DNA from: JAHCIE01 sp034431435
GTDB lineage: Bacteria; Chloroflexota; Anaerolineae; Epilineales; JAHCIE01
Direction: 5' to 3'
NCBI GenBank assembly: GCA_034431435.1
Contig: DAOUDG010000086.1
Span: forward strand, 1-64,000
DNA: 64,000 bases
In this document: positions 48,838 through 56,762 of the stretch, piece after piece
Position numbering within the stretch: the stretch's first letter is position 1
Layout: each line of letters starts with the position of its first letter
Program-made: the position numbers and the translations under genes
Notes under the pieces: generated by a model
Told to the model about the DNA's origin: nothing
Seen by the model: the letters and a program-made list of their open reading frames with translations, nothing else
Databases searched by the model: none

Positions 48838-49527
48838 TTACCTGGGCTGTTCTACACGCGATGCCCAGTACGCCTCCTCAAGGTATCGTGGGTAGGTCGA
48901 GCGGTATCCCAGCCAGCGGCCGACTGGCGCGAGAAGCCTGGCAATGGGAATAGCAATGCTGGGCGGCGGGCTGGTAAACACGGTGTCGTCAGCATACTCA
49001 CTGCCGATGACCATGGCCTGGAGGAACCTGGGTTGGCCCTGAGGGGTGAGCGCCCCCTCATGCGCCATGCCGAAGAGGGTCGCAATGACCTCGCCCGTTC
49101 GGGCGGCTGGCCGCGTCTCAGCGATGGCTACGCCAGGCTTCGCGCCGACGCAGCGGAAGGTGTGCGGCGTGCCCTTGGCGACAACCAACTGCTGCCCGGC
49201 GCGACCAGGACGTTCCTGGCCGCCGATGCGAAAGATGAATTCCCCCTCCACAATGTCGAAGTGCTCGTCGTAGCTGGGATGGATGTGTTCTGGCGGCCCC
49301 GCGTTACCGGGCCGAAACACGCCCACGCCACGCTCGTAGGCCCCGCCGGTTGATTGCGCCGCGACCAGGCCAAAGACCCATTCCCCCGTGACCGGCTGCG
49401 AGACGAGGGGTGAGACGCGCTGGCCGAGAAGCGCGGCCAGGCGGCCGTCACTCTCGTAGGTGAAGCCGGTCCCGTCAATGGGATGTCCCTCTCGGTCAAG
49501 GACGCGGCCGGTGATGAGTGTTGGCAT
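48838..49527 (-). CDS. Cupin-domain protein, paralogue of the one at 36924
   Basis: 229 aa. The cupin core has HIHPSYDEHFDIVEGEFIFR and VAKGTPHTFRCVG, i.e. both metal motifs. A C-terminal segment ends LLAPVGRWLGYRSTYPRYLE, matching the cupin at 36924-37505. An additional N-terminal domain of about 70 residues (MPTLITGRVLDREGHPIDGT) is absent from that paralogue. ATG 49527 has an AGGAG at a rather long distance. A good promoter is at 49608-49636 with a palindrome over its -35. The substrate is unknown. Confidence 0.8.
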   Translation of the reverse strand: MPTLITGRVLDREGHPIDGTGFTYESDGRLAALLGQRVSPLVSQPVTGEWVFGLVAAQSTGGAYERGVGVFRPGNAGPPEHIHPSYDEHFDIVEGEFIFRIGGQERPGRAGQQLVVAKGTPHTFRCVGAKPGVAIAETRPAARTGEVIATLFGMAHEGALTPQGQPRFLQAMVIGSEYADDTVFTSPPPSIAIPIARLLAPVGRWLGYRSTYPRYLEEAYWASRVEQPR

Positions 49528-49607
49528 GGGGTGGCGTGCTCTCCTCTGGATGAAAACTGCCTGGGCAGCGACGGCCTGACTGACGCATCCCCATCCGGGG
49601 TGGTGGC

Positions 49608-49636
49608 ATCCTACCATGTATGACATGACATGTCAA
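49608..49636 (-). promoter_or_regulatory. Promoter of the second cupin gene with overlapping palindrome
   Basis: Minus strand TTGACA (49636-49631), 17-bp spacer, TAGGAT (49613-49608). The self-complementary TGACATGTCA (49626-49635) covers the -35 box and may be an operator. Confidence 0.6.
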
Positions 49637-49701
49637 TAGGGGAAAATTGATGGTGTGGTCGGCCGGCCTGCTGGTTCGAGCGTGGGGCCTATGCCCGGCA
49701 A

Positions 49702-49751
49702 GCGCGCGCCTCCCGACTCGCGCATGGCGAGATGCGTCGGGAGGCGCGCGC
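49702..49751. terminator. Long hairpin downstream of the VOC (PhnB-like) gene
   Basis: Arms of 16 bp, 49702-49717 and 49736-49751, pair perfectly (core CCTCCCGAC/GTCGGGAGG). The loop forms a second CTCGC/GCGAG pair. It lies between the VOC gene's stop and the cupin promoter. Confidence 0.7.
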
Positions 49752-49774
49752 TGTTGGAAAGGTGCAGGGTCAGG

Positions 49775-50272
49775 CTAGCCGTCGTAGGCCTTCTGGAGCG
49801 CGGCGATGTCGAGCTTCTTCATCTGGAACATGGCCGCTGTCGCCCGCTCCACGCCGGCCGGGTCGCCGCCATCCAGCATCGCAAACCAGGCGGTAGGTAC
49901 GACCTGCCACGAGAGGCCGAACCTGTCCTTGAGCCAGCCGCACTGCTGCGCCGTCGGGTCGCCGCCCTCAGAGAGCCTGTCCCAGTAGTAGTCGACTTCC
50001 GCCTGATCCTTGCAGTAGACCTGGAATGAGATGGCCTCGCTAAACTTGAAGTGGGGACCGCCATTCAGGGCGGTGAAGGCCTGCCCATCCAGCTCAAACT
50101 CGACGGTCATGGCGGAGCCAGGCTCCCGGCCGTGAATCTCGCGCCCCACCTCGCTATAGCGCATCACGCCCCGGATCTTCGAGTTGGGGAAGAGGGCGGT
50201 ATAGAAGTTGGCCGCCTCCTCGGCCTGATCATCGAACCACAAACATGGGGCAATCTTCTGAATAGCTGACAT
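49775..50272 (-). CDS. PhnB-like VOC-family protein
   Basis: 165 aa, the 'glyoxalase-like, PhnB/3-demethylubiquinone methyltransferase' type of VOC protein. Family blocks: PCLWFDDQAEEAANFYTALF, SKIRGVMRYSEVG, FTALNGGPHFKFSEAISFQV, YYWDRLSEGGDP and CGWLKDRFGLSWQVVP. Despite common database names there is no methyltransferase domain and no known reaction. ATG 50272 is chosen over 50278 because AAGGAG abuts the latter. It is followed by a strong hairpin. Confidence 0.88.
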   Translation of the reverse strand: MSAIQKIAPCLWFDDQAEEAANFYTALFPNSKIRGVMRYSEVGREIHGREPGSAMTVEFELDGQAFTALNGGPHFKFSEAISFQVYCKDQAEVDYYWDRLSEGGDPTAQQCGWLKDRFGLSWQVVPTAWFAMLDGGDPAGVERATAAMFQMKKLDIAALQKAYDG

Positions 50273-50392
50273 CTGCATCTCCTTGTGGGGTACAATCGCG
50301 GTGGAACGTGCGTCTCTGGTAAGTAATCGTTCGCCATCCACTGAAATCGACATCCAACGCGTTGAGAGTCAGGGTCATGGGTGGCTCGCAGT

Positions 50393-50881
50393 CTATTCGA
50401 CCGCCAGCGGCGGCCCTACCAGTTCCATGCCGCAGGCGCGCCACAGGGTGGGGTCTTGAGGCGGCATGGCGTTGGCCTTCGTCACCTCGCGGAAGAAGGC
50501 CTCCATCTGGCCGGCGGGCATGAAGGTGATGAGCATGCGGCCGCGACCCTCGCCGACGAAGGCCCAGGCGTGGGGCACGCGACGGGGCGCGAGCAGCGAG
50601 TCGCCCGCCTTCAGGCTGAAGCGTTGCTGCGCCACCTCGATGACAAACTCGCCCTCGGTGGCGTAGAACCACTCGTCCTGGTCGTAGTGCAGGTGGCGGG
50701 CCGGGCCGCCCCGCGCGTGAAAGGTGTTCTCGATAATGAGGACGCCGTCGCGGTCCTGAGGCGTGACCTTGAAGTCGATGGCGCTGATGCCCAGTGGCCG
50801 ATGCTCGCCAAAGCGGTCCGTCCCGGCTGCCACATGCAGGACAGCGGGCGGCGTAGACCTGGCCTCGCGTTGGTCAGTCAT
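50393..50881 (-). CDS. Single-domain cupin protein
   Basis: 162 aa. Cupin motif 1 GPARHLHYDQDEWFYATEGE and motif 2 DSLLAPRRVPHAW hold the usual His/His/Glu/His metal set. Resembles quercetinase- or DSBH-type small cupins of unknown substrate. AGGAGG precedes ATG 50881. It is divergent from the glycerol-1-phosphate dehydrogenase-like gene and lies 120 nt upstream of the PhnB-like gene on the same strand. Confidence 0.83.
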   Translation of the reverse strand: MTDQREARSTPPAVLHVAAGTDRFGEHRPLGISAIDFKVTPQDRDGVLIIENTFHARGGPARHLHYDQDEWFYATEGEFVIEVAQQRFSLKAGDSLLAPRRVPHAWAFVGEGRGRMLITFMPAGQMEAFFREVTKANAMPPQDPTLWRACGMELVGPPLAVE

Positions 50882-51000
50882 GGCCTGCCTCCTCTGACGC
50901 GCTGGACCCTGCCCTGCGTGTCGCGCTATTCCCGATGGTCGAAGAGGGGCATTATAGGCGTGTCTGGGGTGGTGCGCAAGCAGACAGAGTTCAGCCGCGC

Positions 51001-51029
51001 TTGTCTGCCCTTCCGTTTAGACTTACAAT
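51001..51029 (+). promoter_or_regulatory. Promoter of the glycerol-1-phosphate dehydrogenase-like gene
   Basis: TTGTCT (51001-51006), 17-bp spacer, TACAAT (51024-51029); the leader would be about 43 nt. Confidence 0.6.
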
Positions 51030-51078
51030 CGAGTCAGTCTGGTCCGTTGGAAGAGACACTGTTACGAAGGAAACCCCA

Positions 51079-52422
51079 ATGACCCATGATCCTGTGGCCG
51101 CCGCGCTGCGCGCTGCGACCGATACGCGCGAGTTTGTGACGGGGCGTGGCATCCTGGCCCAGGTGGACACGCTGTTCGCGAAGGCGTTTGGCGATGCGGC
51201 GGCGGTGGTCGTCGCCGACGAGAATACCTTCGCGGCGGCGGGCCGCGCGGTTGACGCGCACCTGCGGGCGGGGCGGCCCGTGGCCGAGTCGGTCGTGTTC
51301 CCCGGCCAGCCGACCCTGGCCGCCGATTTCGCCAACGTGCTGAGCCTGGAAGAGCGGCTGCGCGCCGTGGATGCCGTGCCTGTCGTCGTCGGCTCCGGAA
51401 CTCTCAACGACCTGACCAAGCTCGCCGCGCACCGCGTCGGCCGGCCATATATGGTGGTCGGCACGGCGGCGTCGATGGACGGCTATACGTCCTTTGGCGC
51501 GGCCATCACCAAGGACGGCTTCAAGCAGACCATGGAGTGCCCCGCGCCACGGGCGGTGCTGGCCGACCTGGACGTGCTGATGCGCGCGCCGGACGGCATG
51601 ACAGCGTCGGGTTACGGTGACCTGCTGGGCAAAGTCACGGCCGGGGCGGACTGGATTCTGGCCGACGCCGTAGGGTCGGAGGCCATTGACCCGCGCGCCT
51701 GGCCGCTGGTGCAGGACTCGCTGCGCGCCTGGACCGCCCACCCCGATCGGCTGAAGGCGGGTGACGCCGAGGCGATGGCCGACCTGTTCGAGGGCTTGAC
51801 GCTGGTGGGCCTGGCCATGCAGATCAGCCGCTCGTCGCGCCCAGCGTCGGGCAGCGAGCATCGCTTCAGCCACCTGTGGGAGATGCAGGCGGCCGAGCAC
51901 GGCCACCTGCCCGTGCCCCACGGCTTCAAGGTCGGCGTGGGGTCCATCGCCGCCGCCGCGCTCTATGAGCGACTGTTCCAGCGCGACCTGTCGCGGTTGG
52001 ATGTCGACGCGCTCGTCGCCGTGTGGCCGTCGCGCGATGAGCTGGTGGCGCAGGTGCGCCAGGCCCACGCCATACCGTGGCTGGCGGAGGGCGCGGTCAA
52101 GGAGAGTCTGGCCAAGTACATCTCGCCCGACCAGCTGCGGGAGCGGCTGCACCTGATCGGGGACCTGTGGCCTACTCTGAAGCCACGACTTGAACGCCAA
52201 CTCATGACGGCCGACGAACTGGCGCGGCGGTTGCGGGCGGTGGGCGCGCCGACGACACCGGCCGAGGTGGGCGTGACGCGGCAACAACTCAGGGATAGCT
52301 ACCTGCTGGCGCGGACGATTCGCAGCCGCTACTCGGTCCTCGACCTGGTAACGGAGACAGGGCTGCTGGACAGTCTCGTCGACGAATTGTTCGCGCCGGG
52401 CGGCCACTGGGCGGCGGTCTAG
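51079..52422 (+). CDS. sn-glycerol-1-phosphate dehydrogenase-like protein (AraM/EgsA family)
   Basis: 447-aa iron-containing alcohol dehydrogenase superfamily protein of the AraM/EgsA group. These NAD(P)H enzymes reduce dihydroxyacetone phosphate to sn-glycerol 1-phosphate, the archaeal-type lipid backbone; bacterial AraM does so too. Signatures: VVVGSGTLNDLTKLAA (nucleotide binding), MVVGTAASMDGYTSFGAAIT, and the metal-site part ASGSEHRFSHLWEM with HGHLPVPHGFKVGVG. The C-terminal helical domain is longer than in B. subtilis AraM. ATG 51079 follows GAAGG. It is monocistronic between a promoter and the bactofilin pair. The true product stereochemistry is unproven. Confidence 0.85.
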   Translation: MTHDPVAAALRAATDTREFVTGRGILAQVDTLFAKAFGDAAAVVVADENTFAAAGRAVDAHLRAGRPVAESVVFPGQPTLAADFANVLSLEERLRAVDAVPVVVGSGTLNDLTKLAAHRVGRPYMVVGTAASMDGYTSFGAAITKDGFKQTMECPAPRAVLADLDVLMRAPDGMTASGYGDLLGKVTAGADWILADAVGSEAIDPRAWPLVQDSLRAWTAHPDRLKAGDAEAMADLFEGLTLVGLAMQISRSSRPASGSEHRFSHLWEMQAAEHGHLPVPHGFKVGVGSIAAAALYERLFQRDLSRLDVDALVAVWPSRDELVAQVRQAHAIPWLAEGAVKESLAKYISPDQLRERLHLIGDLWPTLKPRLERQLMTADELARRLRAVGAPTTPAEVGVTRQQLRDSYLLARTIRSRYSVLDLVTETGLLDSLVDELFAPGGHWAAV

Positions 52423-52438
52423 AGCTGAGGTTGAAATA

Positions 52439-52465
52439 TTGACGCACCCCCGGCGCGTATATAGA
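52439..52465 (+). promoter_or_regulatory. Possible promoter of the bactofilin operon
   Basis: TTGACG (52439-52444) and TATAGA (52460-52465), 15-bp spacing; an overlapping TATATA at 52458 gives 13. Spacing is suboptimal, so the call is tentative. Confidence 0.4.
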
Positions 52466-52535
52466 AGTGCAGCAGCCTCTACCGATGCCGAGGCCTGGAC
52501 CGCCCGTTCTCGGCGTGCGCGAAAGGAGAGACCGC

Positions 52536-53081
52536 ATGACCTTCTTGCGACGCGGGAAAGACACCGTCGAGGAGTTTCGCCGCAGCCGCGAGGCCTTTGG
52601 CCGCCCGGCCGAGTACGCCACTGAGCCGGCGCCGTCACTGACACCCCAGTCGTCGGCCCCGTTTCCCACGGAGGCAGCGGATCACGAGCCGGCGCTGCCT
52701 TCGCCGGCCGAGGATGCGCAGCGCGACATGCTCGAGGCGTTGCGTCGCAACGCCTCGGCTGTAGCAAAGGATACCTCGTTCAGCGGCACTCTCAAGTCCG
52801 ACAGTAACCTGTATATCGAAGGCCACTTCGAGGGGCAGCTTGAGGCGCGCGACACCATCTTCATCGCCGAGAGCGCGGAGGTGAAGGCCGACCTGGGCGC
52901 AACCAACGTTATCGTCGCCGGGTTGCTGGATGGCAAGGTAGATGCCAGTGCGCGCTTCCACGCCATGCCGTCGGCGCGCGTGGCCGGTGACATTCGCAGC
53001 GCCGTCCTCGTCGTCGATCGCGGCTCCCACATCAATTGCCGCTTTGCGATGAAGTCGGCCAGGCAGGAGGGGCGCGCATGA
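52536..53081 (+). CDS. Bactofilin 1
   Basis: 181-aa polymer-forming cytoskeletal protein. A disordered N-terminal tail of about 75 residues precedes the bactofilin beta-helix (TSFSGTLKSDSNLYIEGHFE, then GQLEARDTIFIAESAEVKAD and NVIVAGLLDGKVDASARFHA). Bactofilins self-assemble without nucleotide and organise envelope or shape functions. AAAGGAG precedes ATG 52536. Its stop overlaps the next bactofilin's ATG (ATGA), so the two are made together and may co-polymerise. Confidence 0.92.
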   Translation: MTFLRRGKDTVEEFRRSREAFGRPAEYATEPAPSLTPQSSAPFPTEAADHEPALPSPAEDAQRDMLEALRRNASAVAKDTSFSGTLKSDSNLYIEGHFEGQLEARDTIFIAESAEVKADLGATNVIVAGLLDGKVDASARFHAMPSARVAGDIRSAVLVVDRGSHINCRFAMKSARQEGRA

Positions 53082-53584
53082 CCACCATCTACAAGCCGCG
53101 CAGCGGGTCGTATGTGCGGGACAGCGATGCCAGTGGCGCGTCGCCCAGTGAGAGCCTCATCGACCGCCATTCCCACTTCAACGGTGTGTACCGAACCAGC
53201 CATGATTTGCGCATCGAGGGCACTGCTGAGGGGGAGATCGAGTGTGACGGGACGGTGACCGTTGCGCCCGACGCCCACGTCGAGGCGAAAGTGCGCGCCA
53301 ACAACGTCATCCTGGCCGGTGAGGCGAGCGGCGATATCGTGTGCCTGGCCCAATTCACGTTGCGCCCGACAGGGCAGATGCGCGGCCAGGTGCGCGCGGC
53401 CAGCCTCATCGTCGAGGAGGGCGCTTTCTTCGAGGGTGAGTTTCAGATGGCCGACGCGCAGCCTGTGGCGGCCGCGTCGGCGCCGGCTGCTACGCCTCCG
53501 TTGACCTTCCCCGCTCTCGCACAGAGTGATGCGCGGGTGGAGGAGGACGAAGAGGAGGATGACAAAGCAGCCAGCGACGAATAG
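53078..53584 (+). CDS. Bactofilin 2
   Basis: 168 aa. Beta-helical bactofilin core (LIDRHSHFNGVYRTSHDLRI, EGTAEGEIECDGTVTVAPDA, NVILAGEASGDIVCLAQFTL) with a short basic N-terminal tail and a long acidic, Ala/Pro-rich C-terminal tail (VEEDEEEDDKAASDE). The tails differ from bactofilin 1, suggesting different partners. It overlaps the previous gene by 4 bp; AGGAGGGG lies before ATG 53078. Confidence 0.92.
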   Translation: MTTIYKPRSGSYVRDSDASGASPSESLIDRHSHFNGVYRTSHDLRIEGTAEGEIECDGTVTVAPDAHVEAKVRANNVILAGEASGDIVCLAQFTLRPTGQMRGQVRAASLIVEEGAFFEGEFQMADAQPVAAASAPAATPPLTFPALAQSDARVEEDEEEDDKAASDE

Positions 53585-53779
53585 GAGTAGACACAGCATT
53601 TGGCGTGACGGCCGGGGGCATGGGCGCAGCGCATGCTGCTACCCAGCGCAAGATGCACGGTATGAACCTGGCGTGAAGTGCGTGTAATTGCACTCGTGTC
53701 CGACGACTGAGCGGCGCAGTCATGACTCGCTGAATCCCCCCACTACGCCGCGTCGACCACGCCCCACAAGGAGGCTCTC

Positions 53780-54661
53780 GTGAAGTTCCTGTCGTATGCG
53801 CGCTGGCTGCTATTGCCCCTGGCAGCCGCTTTGATGCTGCTGGCGTATGCTCCATCGGCGACCCAGGCCCAGGGTTGCGAGTATAGGCTTGGCTTCCTCG
53901 ACATCTACAACCAGATTCCCCAGATCGTCGGCCCGTGCACAAGCAATGAGATGTACGATGCACAGGGCAACTCCATCCAGTACACGGCCAACGGCATGAT
54001 GCAGTGGCGCAAGGCCGACAACTTCACGGCCTTCACCGATGGCTACCGCTCGTGGGTGAACGGGCCGTGCGGCCTGGAGATGCGCCTCAACTCCCAGCGC
54101 TTCCCGTGGGAGGCGAATCCCGACGGGCTGCCGGTCGTGCCGAGCGCGTGCGGTGGCGCGCAACCCGTACAGCCGATTGCGCCACCCCCGGCCGCGCCCG
54201 TCATCCAGTTCAGCGTTGACCAGAACCCCATCAACCAGGGTCAGTGCACCACCCTACGCTGGTATACGCAGAACATCGACTCGGTGTACCTGAATGGCGA
54301 GGGCGTCGCCGGTGAGGGGAGCCGTGAGGTCTGCCCAACCGAAGAGACCACCTACACCCTGGATGTCAGGCTGCAGGACGGGACGACTCAGACCCAGCAG
54401 ATCACGGTGCGGGTGGTCGCGCCAGACGTGATCATTGAATTCTGGGCTGATGATTATTCAGTCATGAAGGGCCAGTGCACGACCCTGCGTTGGAACGTCG
54501 CGAATATTCAGGCTGTGTATCTCGACGGCGAAGGCGTGACCGGTCAGGGCAGCAAGCAGGTGTGCCCGGAGAAGGAAACAACCTACACGCTTGAGGTACA
54601 TAAGCTCGACGGCAACACCGAGACTCGCCAGGTCACCATCAAGGTGGCCGAGCCGAAGTAG
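53780..54661 (+). CDS. Secreted protein with two tandem Ig-like GQCTTLRW repeats
   Basis: 293 aa. Signal peptide (LLLPLAAALMLLAYAPSATQ, cleavage near AQA-QG). A cysteine-containing N-terminal domain of about 100 residues (CEYRLGFLDIYNQIPQIVGP) is followed by two homologous beta-sandwich repeats. Each has GQCTTLRW near the start, a VYLNGEGV/VYLDGEGV strand and a second Cys in EVCPTEE/QVCPEKE, then a threonine-rich closing strand. Probably an extracellular binding or scaffold protein. GTG 53780 follows AAGGAGG. A perfect palindromic hairpin follows the stop. Confidence 0.82.
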   Translation: MKFLSYARWLLLPLAAALMLLAYAPSATQAQGCEYRLGFLDIYNQIPQIVGPCTSNEMYDAQGNSIQYTANGMMQWRKADNFTAFTDGYRSWVNGPCGLEMRLNSQRFPWEANPDGLPVVPSACGGAQPVQPIAPPPAAPVIQFSVDQNPINQGQCTTLRWYTQNIDSVYLNGEGVAGEGSREVCPTEETTYTLDVRLQDGTTQTQQITVRVVAPDVIIEFWADDYSVMKGQCTTLRWNVANIQAVYLDGEGVTGQGSKQVCPEKETTYTLEVHKLDGNTETRQVTIKVAEPK

Positions 54662-54683
54662 CGCCGGCTCCCCGAACAGACAA

Positions 54684-54714
54684 CGCGCCCCGGCGGACGG
54701 TCCGCCGGGGCGCG
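54684..54714. terminator. Bidirectional perfect palindromic hairpin
   Basis: 15-bp arms (54684-54698 and 54700-54714) around a single central base, almost pure GC. It lies between convergent genes; TGCTGCTTT follows on the plus strand. Confidence 0.75.
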
Positions 54715-54741
54715 TGCTGCTTTACACAGATGGGCTGACGC

Positions 54742-56577
54742 CTACGGCACGGCCTGTACCTGGATCTCCACGTCGCTGGTGGGCGCGTCACGGGTGATCA
54801 CCGGGTAGGCCTGGGTGCTGGTGTAGATCAGCTTGCCGCCGTCCTCGATGGTGGCCCGCACCGTGTAGGTGAAGCGCGGGTCGATCGTGGCCGGGTCGTA
54901 GCTTAGCGAGAAGGCGACTGGCAACTGCTGACCGTTCAGCGGGATGACCTGCTCGCTGATGGTGATGGCGGGCGCACCGGCGCGCGACGTGTCCTGCAAG
55001 CGAACCGTTACCACCGCCGTCGGCGGTAGAGCGCTACGGTCGAGCTTGGTGACCGTACCCGTTACAGCGGATGCGGCCGGCGCCGCTTCCGGGCTGGGCG
55101 CGGTGGTCGGCTCGCCCGGCACGGCGTCGAAGACCAGGACACCCTGGTTGTTGTTGTAGCCGAGGATGAGACGCTGGCTAAGAATGGTGTAGCTGTTGGC
55201 CGCGTTGAGAGCCTTCCCGACGGCGTCACCCTGCTCAGCAATCCCCGGCCCCGAGCAGGCGCGGAGAGTGGTGGCGAGACCGCTCATCTTGAGCGTGTTG
55301 CCTTCGGTCGTGAAGCTGCCTGAGATGCTGTTGCAGCCGACCGTGCCACTCACGCGACCATCGGTCCCGAACTGAATCACGTTGGCAGGCTCATCCAGGG
55401 CCGGAATGACGGCTGTCAATGGCCCGTACGCGCTCAGCTGCCAGTTCGTGTTCGTCAGCGTGGCCTGGGGCGCGACGCGCAGGGCCAGGGTGGACGAGCC
55501 GGCCTTCGCGCCCGTAGCAGCGTCGATTTCGTAGACTTCGAGGGTGATGGAGCCGCCCGCCGGCGGCGGGCTGAAGAAGATGCCCGCCTTGAAGGTCGAC
55601 GGGTCACAGCACTCGTTATCGACCTGGAAGTGACCCGCGCCGACTTCGGCCCCGGCGGCGTCCGTCACGCGATAGTTGAGGTTGCCCTCGAAGGGGAACT
55701 TGCTGGTACGGCCGGTGACGATGAACGGTGTGCCGACCCAGGTGTTCGGGGCAGGCGAGGTGAAGGTGATGGTCTGCGTTGGGATGGGCTGCACCGGCGC
55801 AGGCTTGGTCTGGGCGGGCGTGTCCACGCGATCGTAGGCCAGGAGGCTCGTACCCTTGTTGTAGGTAATTAGCAGCCGGCCGTCCTGGATGCGCGCGCTG
55901 TCAGCGGCCTGGAGCGCCGTCAGGTAGGTCTGCTCCTGCTGCATCACCGCATCTTCGCACAGCTTGCGGGTCGTCGCCAGGGGGGATACGGTCAGCGTGG
56001 CGCCGTCGAAGGAGAAGCTGCCGCGATAGGTGTTACAGCCTGCCGAGCCGGCCAGCGCGCCATCGGAGTTGGCAACCAGGGTAATCTCGGTCCCCTCCAG
56101 CACGGGCTTCAGGCTGCGGTTCTCGCCGATGGAGGCCAGCTTCCAGCCACTGGTGGTGAGTTCTTCCGCACCGGCGACGCGCAGCTTGACGGTCGCCGTG
56201 CCCCTCTCCGCGCCCGTGGCGGCATCGATCTCGAAGATTGCCAGGGTAATCTCCTGAGCGGTGGCGGGTGGCGCGAAGGTGACGGAGGCGTTGAAGGTGG
56301 ACGGCTGCCCCATCTCGCCCGAAACGGTGATAAAGCCGGAGCCGATCTCCTTGCTGGCGGCGTCAGTGACGCGATAGTTGAGGTTGGCCTCGAAGGGGAA
56401 AACGGCGGTGCGACCGGTGACGGTCATAGGACTGCCAACGAAGGTTCCAGGCAGCGGCGAGGTAATGACGATGGTCTGGGTCGCCTGGGCGGCGGGCGCC
56501 GCCAGAGCCGCGCTGACGCCGAAGAGAGCGAGCAGGGCGAGCGCCACCAGGGCGACAAGCCAACGACGGAGTTGCAT
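54742..56577 (-). CDS. Secreted Gmad2-META-Gmad2-META protein with C-terminal YbaY-like domain
   Basis: 611 aa with a signal peptide (LVALVALALLALFGVSAALA). The body is a duplicated module: a Gmad2 Ig-like domain (ITSPLPGTFVGSPMTVTGRT; second copy FTSPAPNTWVGTPFIVTGRT) followed by a META/HslJ-like domain (GSAGCNTYRGSFSFDG; second copy GTVGCNSISGSFTTEG). A final domain (VTVRLQDTSRAGAPAITISE) resembles the YbaY/lipoprotein chaperone fold. META proteins are linked to stress or antibiotic tolerance in other bacteria; here the role is unknown. AGGAG precedes ATG 56577. A TATAAT box with weak -35 is at 56683-56678. Confidence 0.85.
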   Translation of the reverse strand: MQLRRWLVALVALALLALFGVSAALAAPAAQATQTIVITSPLPGTFVGSPMTVTGRTAVFPFEANLNYRVTDAASKEIGSGFITVSGEMGQPSTFNASVTFAPPATAQEITLAIFEIDAATGAERGTATVKLRVAGAEELTTSGWKLASIGENRSLKPVLEGTEITLVANSDGALAGSAGCNTYRGSFSFDGATLTVSPLATTRKLCEDAVMQQEQTYLTALQAADSARIQDGRLLITYNKGTSLLAYDRVDTPAQTKPAPVQPIPTQTITFTSPAPNTWVGTPFIVTGRTSKFPFEGNLNYRVTDAAGAEVGAGHFQVDNECCDPSTFKAGIFFSPPPAGGSITLEVYEIDAATGAKAGSSTLALRVAPQATLTNTNWQLSAYGPLTAVIPALDEPANVIQFGTDGRVSGTVGCNSISGSFTTEGNTLKMSGLATTLRACSGPGIAEQGDAVGKALNAANSYTILSQRLILGYNNNQGVLVFDAVPGEPTTAPSPEAAPAASAVTGTVTKLDRSALPPTAVVTVRLQDTSRAGAPAITISEQVIPLNGQQLPVAFSLSYDPATIDPRFTYTVRATIEDGGKLIYTSTQAYPVITRDAPTSDVEIQVQAVP

Positions 56578-56677
56578 GGGGGTAAATCTCCTGATCAGAG
56601 GGGCTGTCGGGATGGGCAGGCCATCCTAATGAGACGCGAGCCGACCTACAGAGGTCGTGCTACGTAATCCGACGTGT

Positions 56678-56707
56678 ATTATACCCCGATTGTTCCCGTT
56701 GGTGTAA
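56678..56707 (-). promoter_or_regulatory. Putative promoter of the Gmad2-META gene
   Basis: Minus-strand TATAAT (56683-56678) preceded, with an 18-bp spacer, by TTACAC (56707-56702). The leader would be about 95 nt. Confidence 0.45.
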
Positions 56708-56762
56708 GACTTCATACGCCTCGACCGGGGTCTGGCCCCGACATGGCGGCAACGGCGGGGAA

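Noticed and set aside
49775..50272. 3-demethylubiquinone methyltransferase
   Set aside because: The sequence is a VOC-fold protein without S-adenosylmethionine motifs; the name is a historic database error for this family.
51034..52767. 577-codon open frame antisense to the glycerol-1-phosphate dehydrogenase-like gene
   Set aside because: Composition-driven antisense frame; it crosses the end of one real gene and the start of the next.
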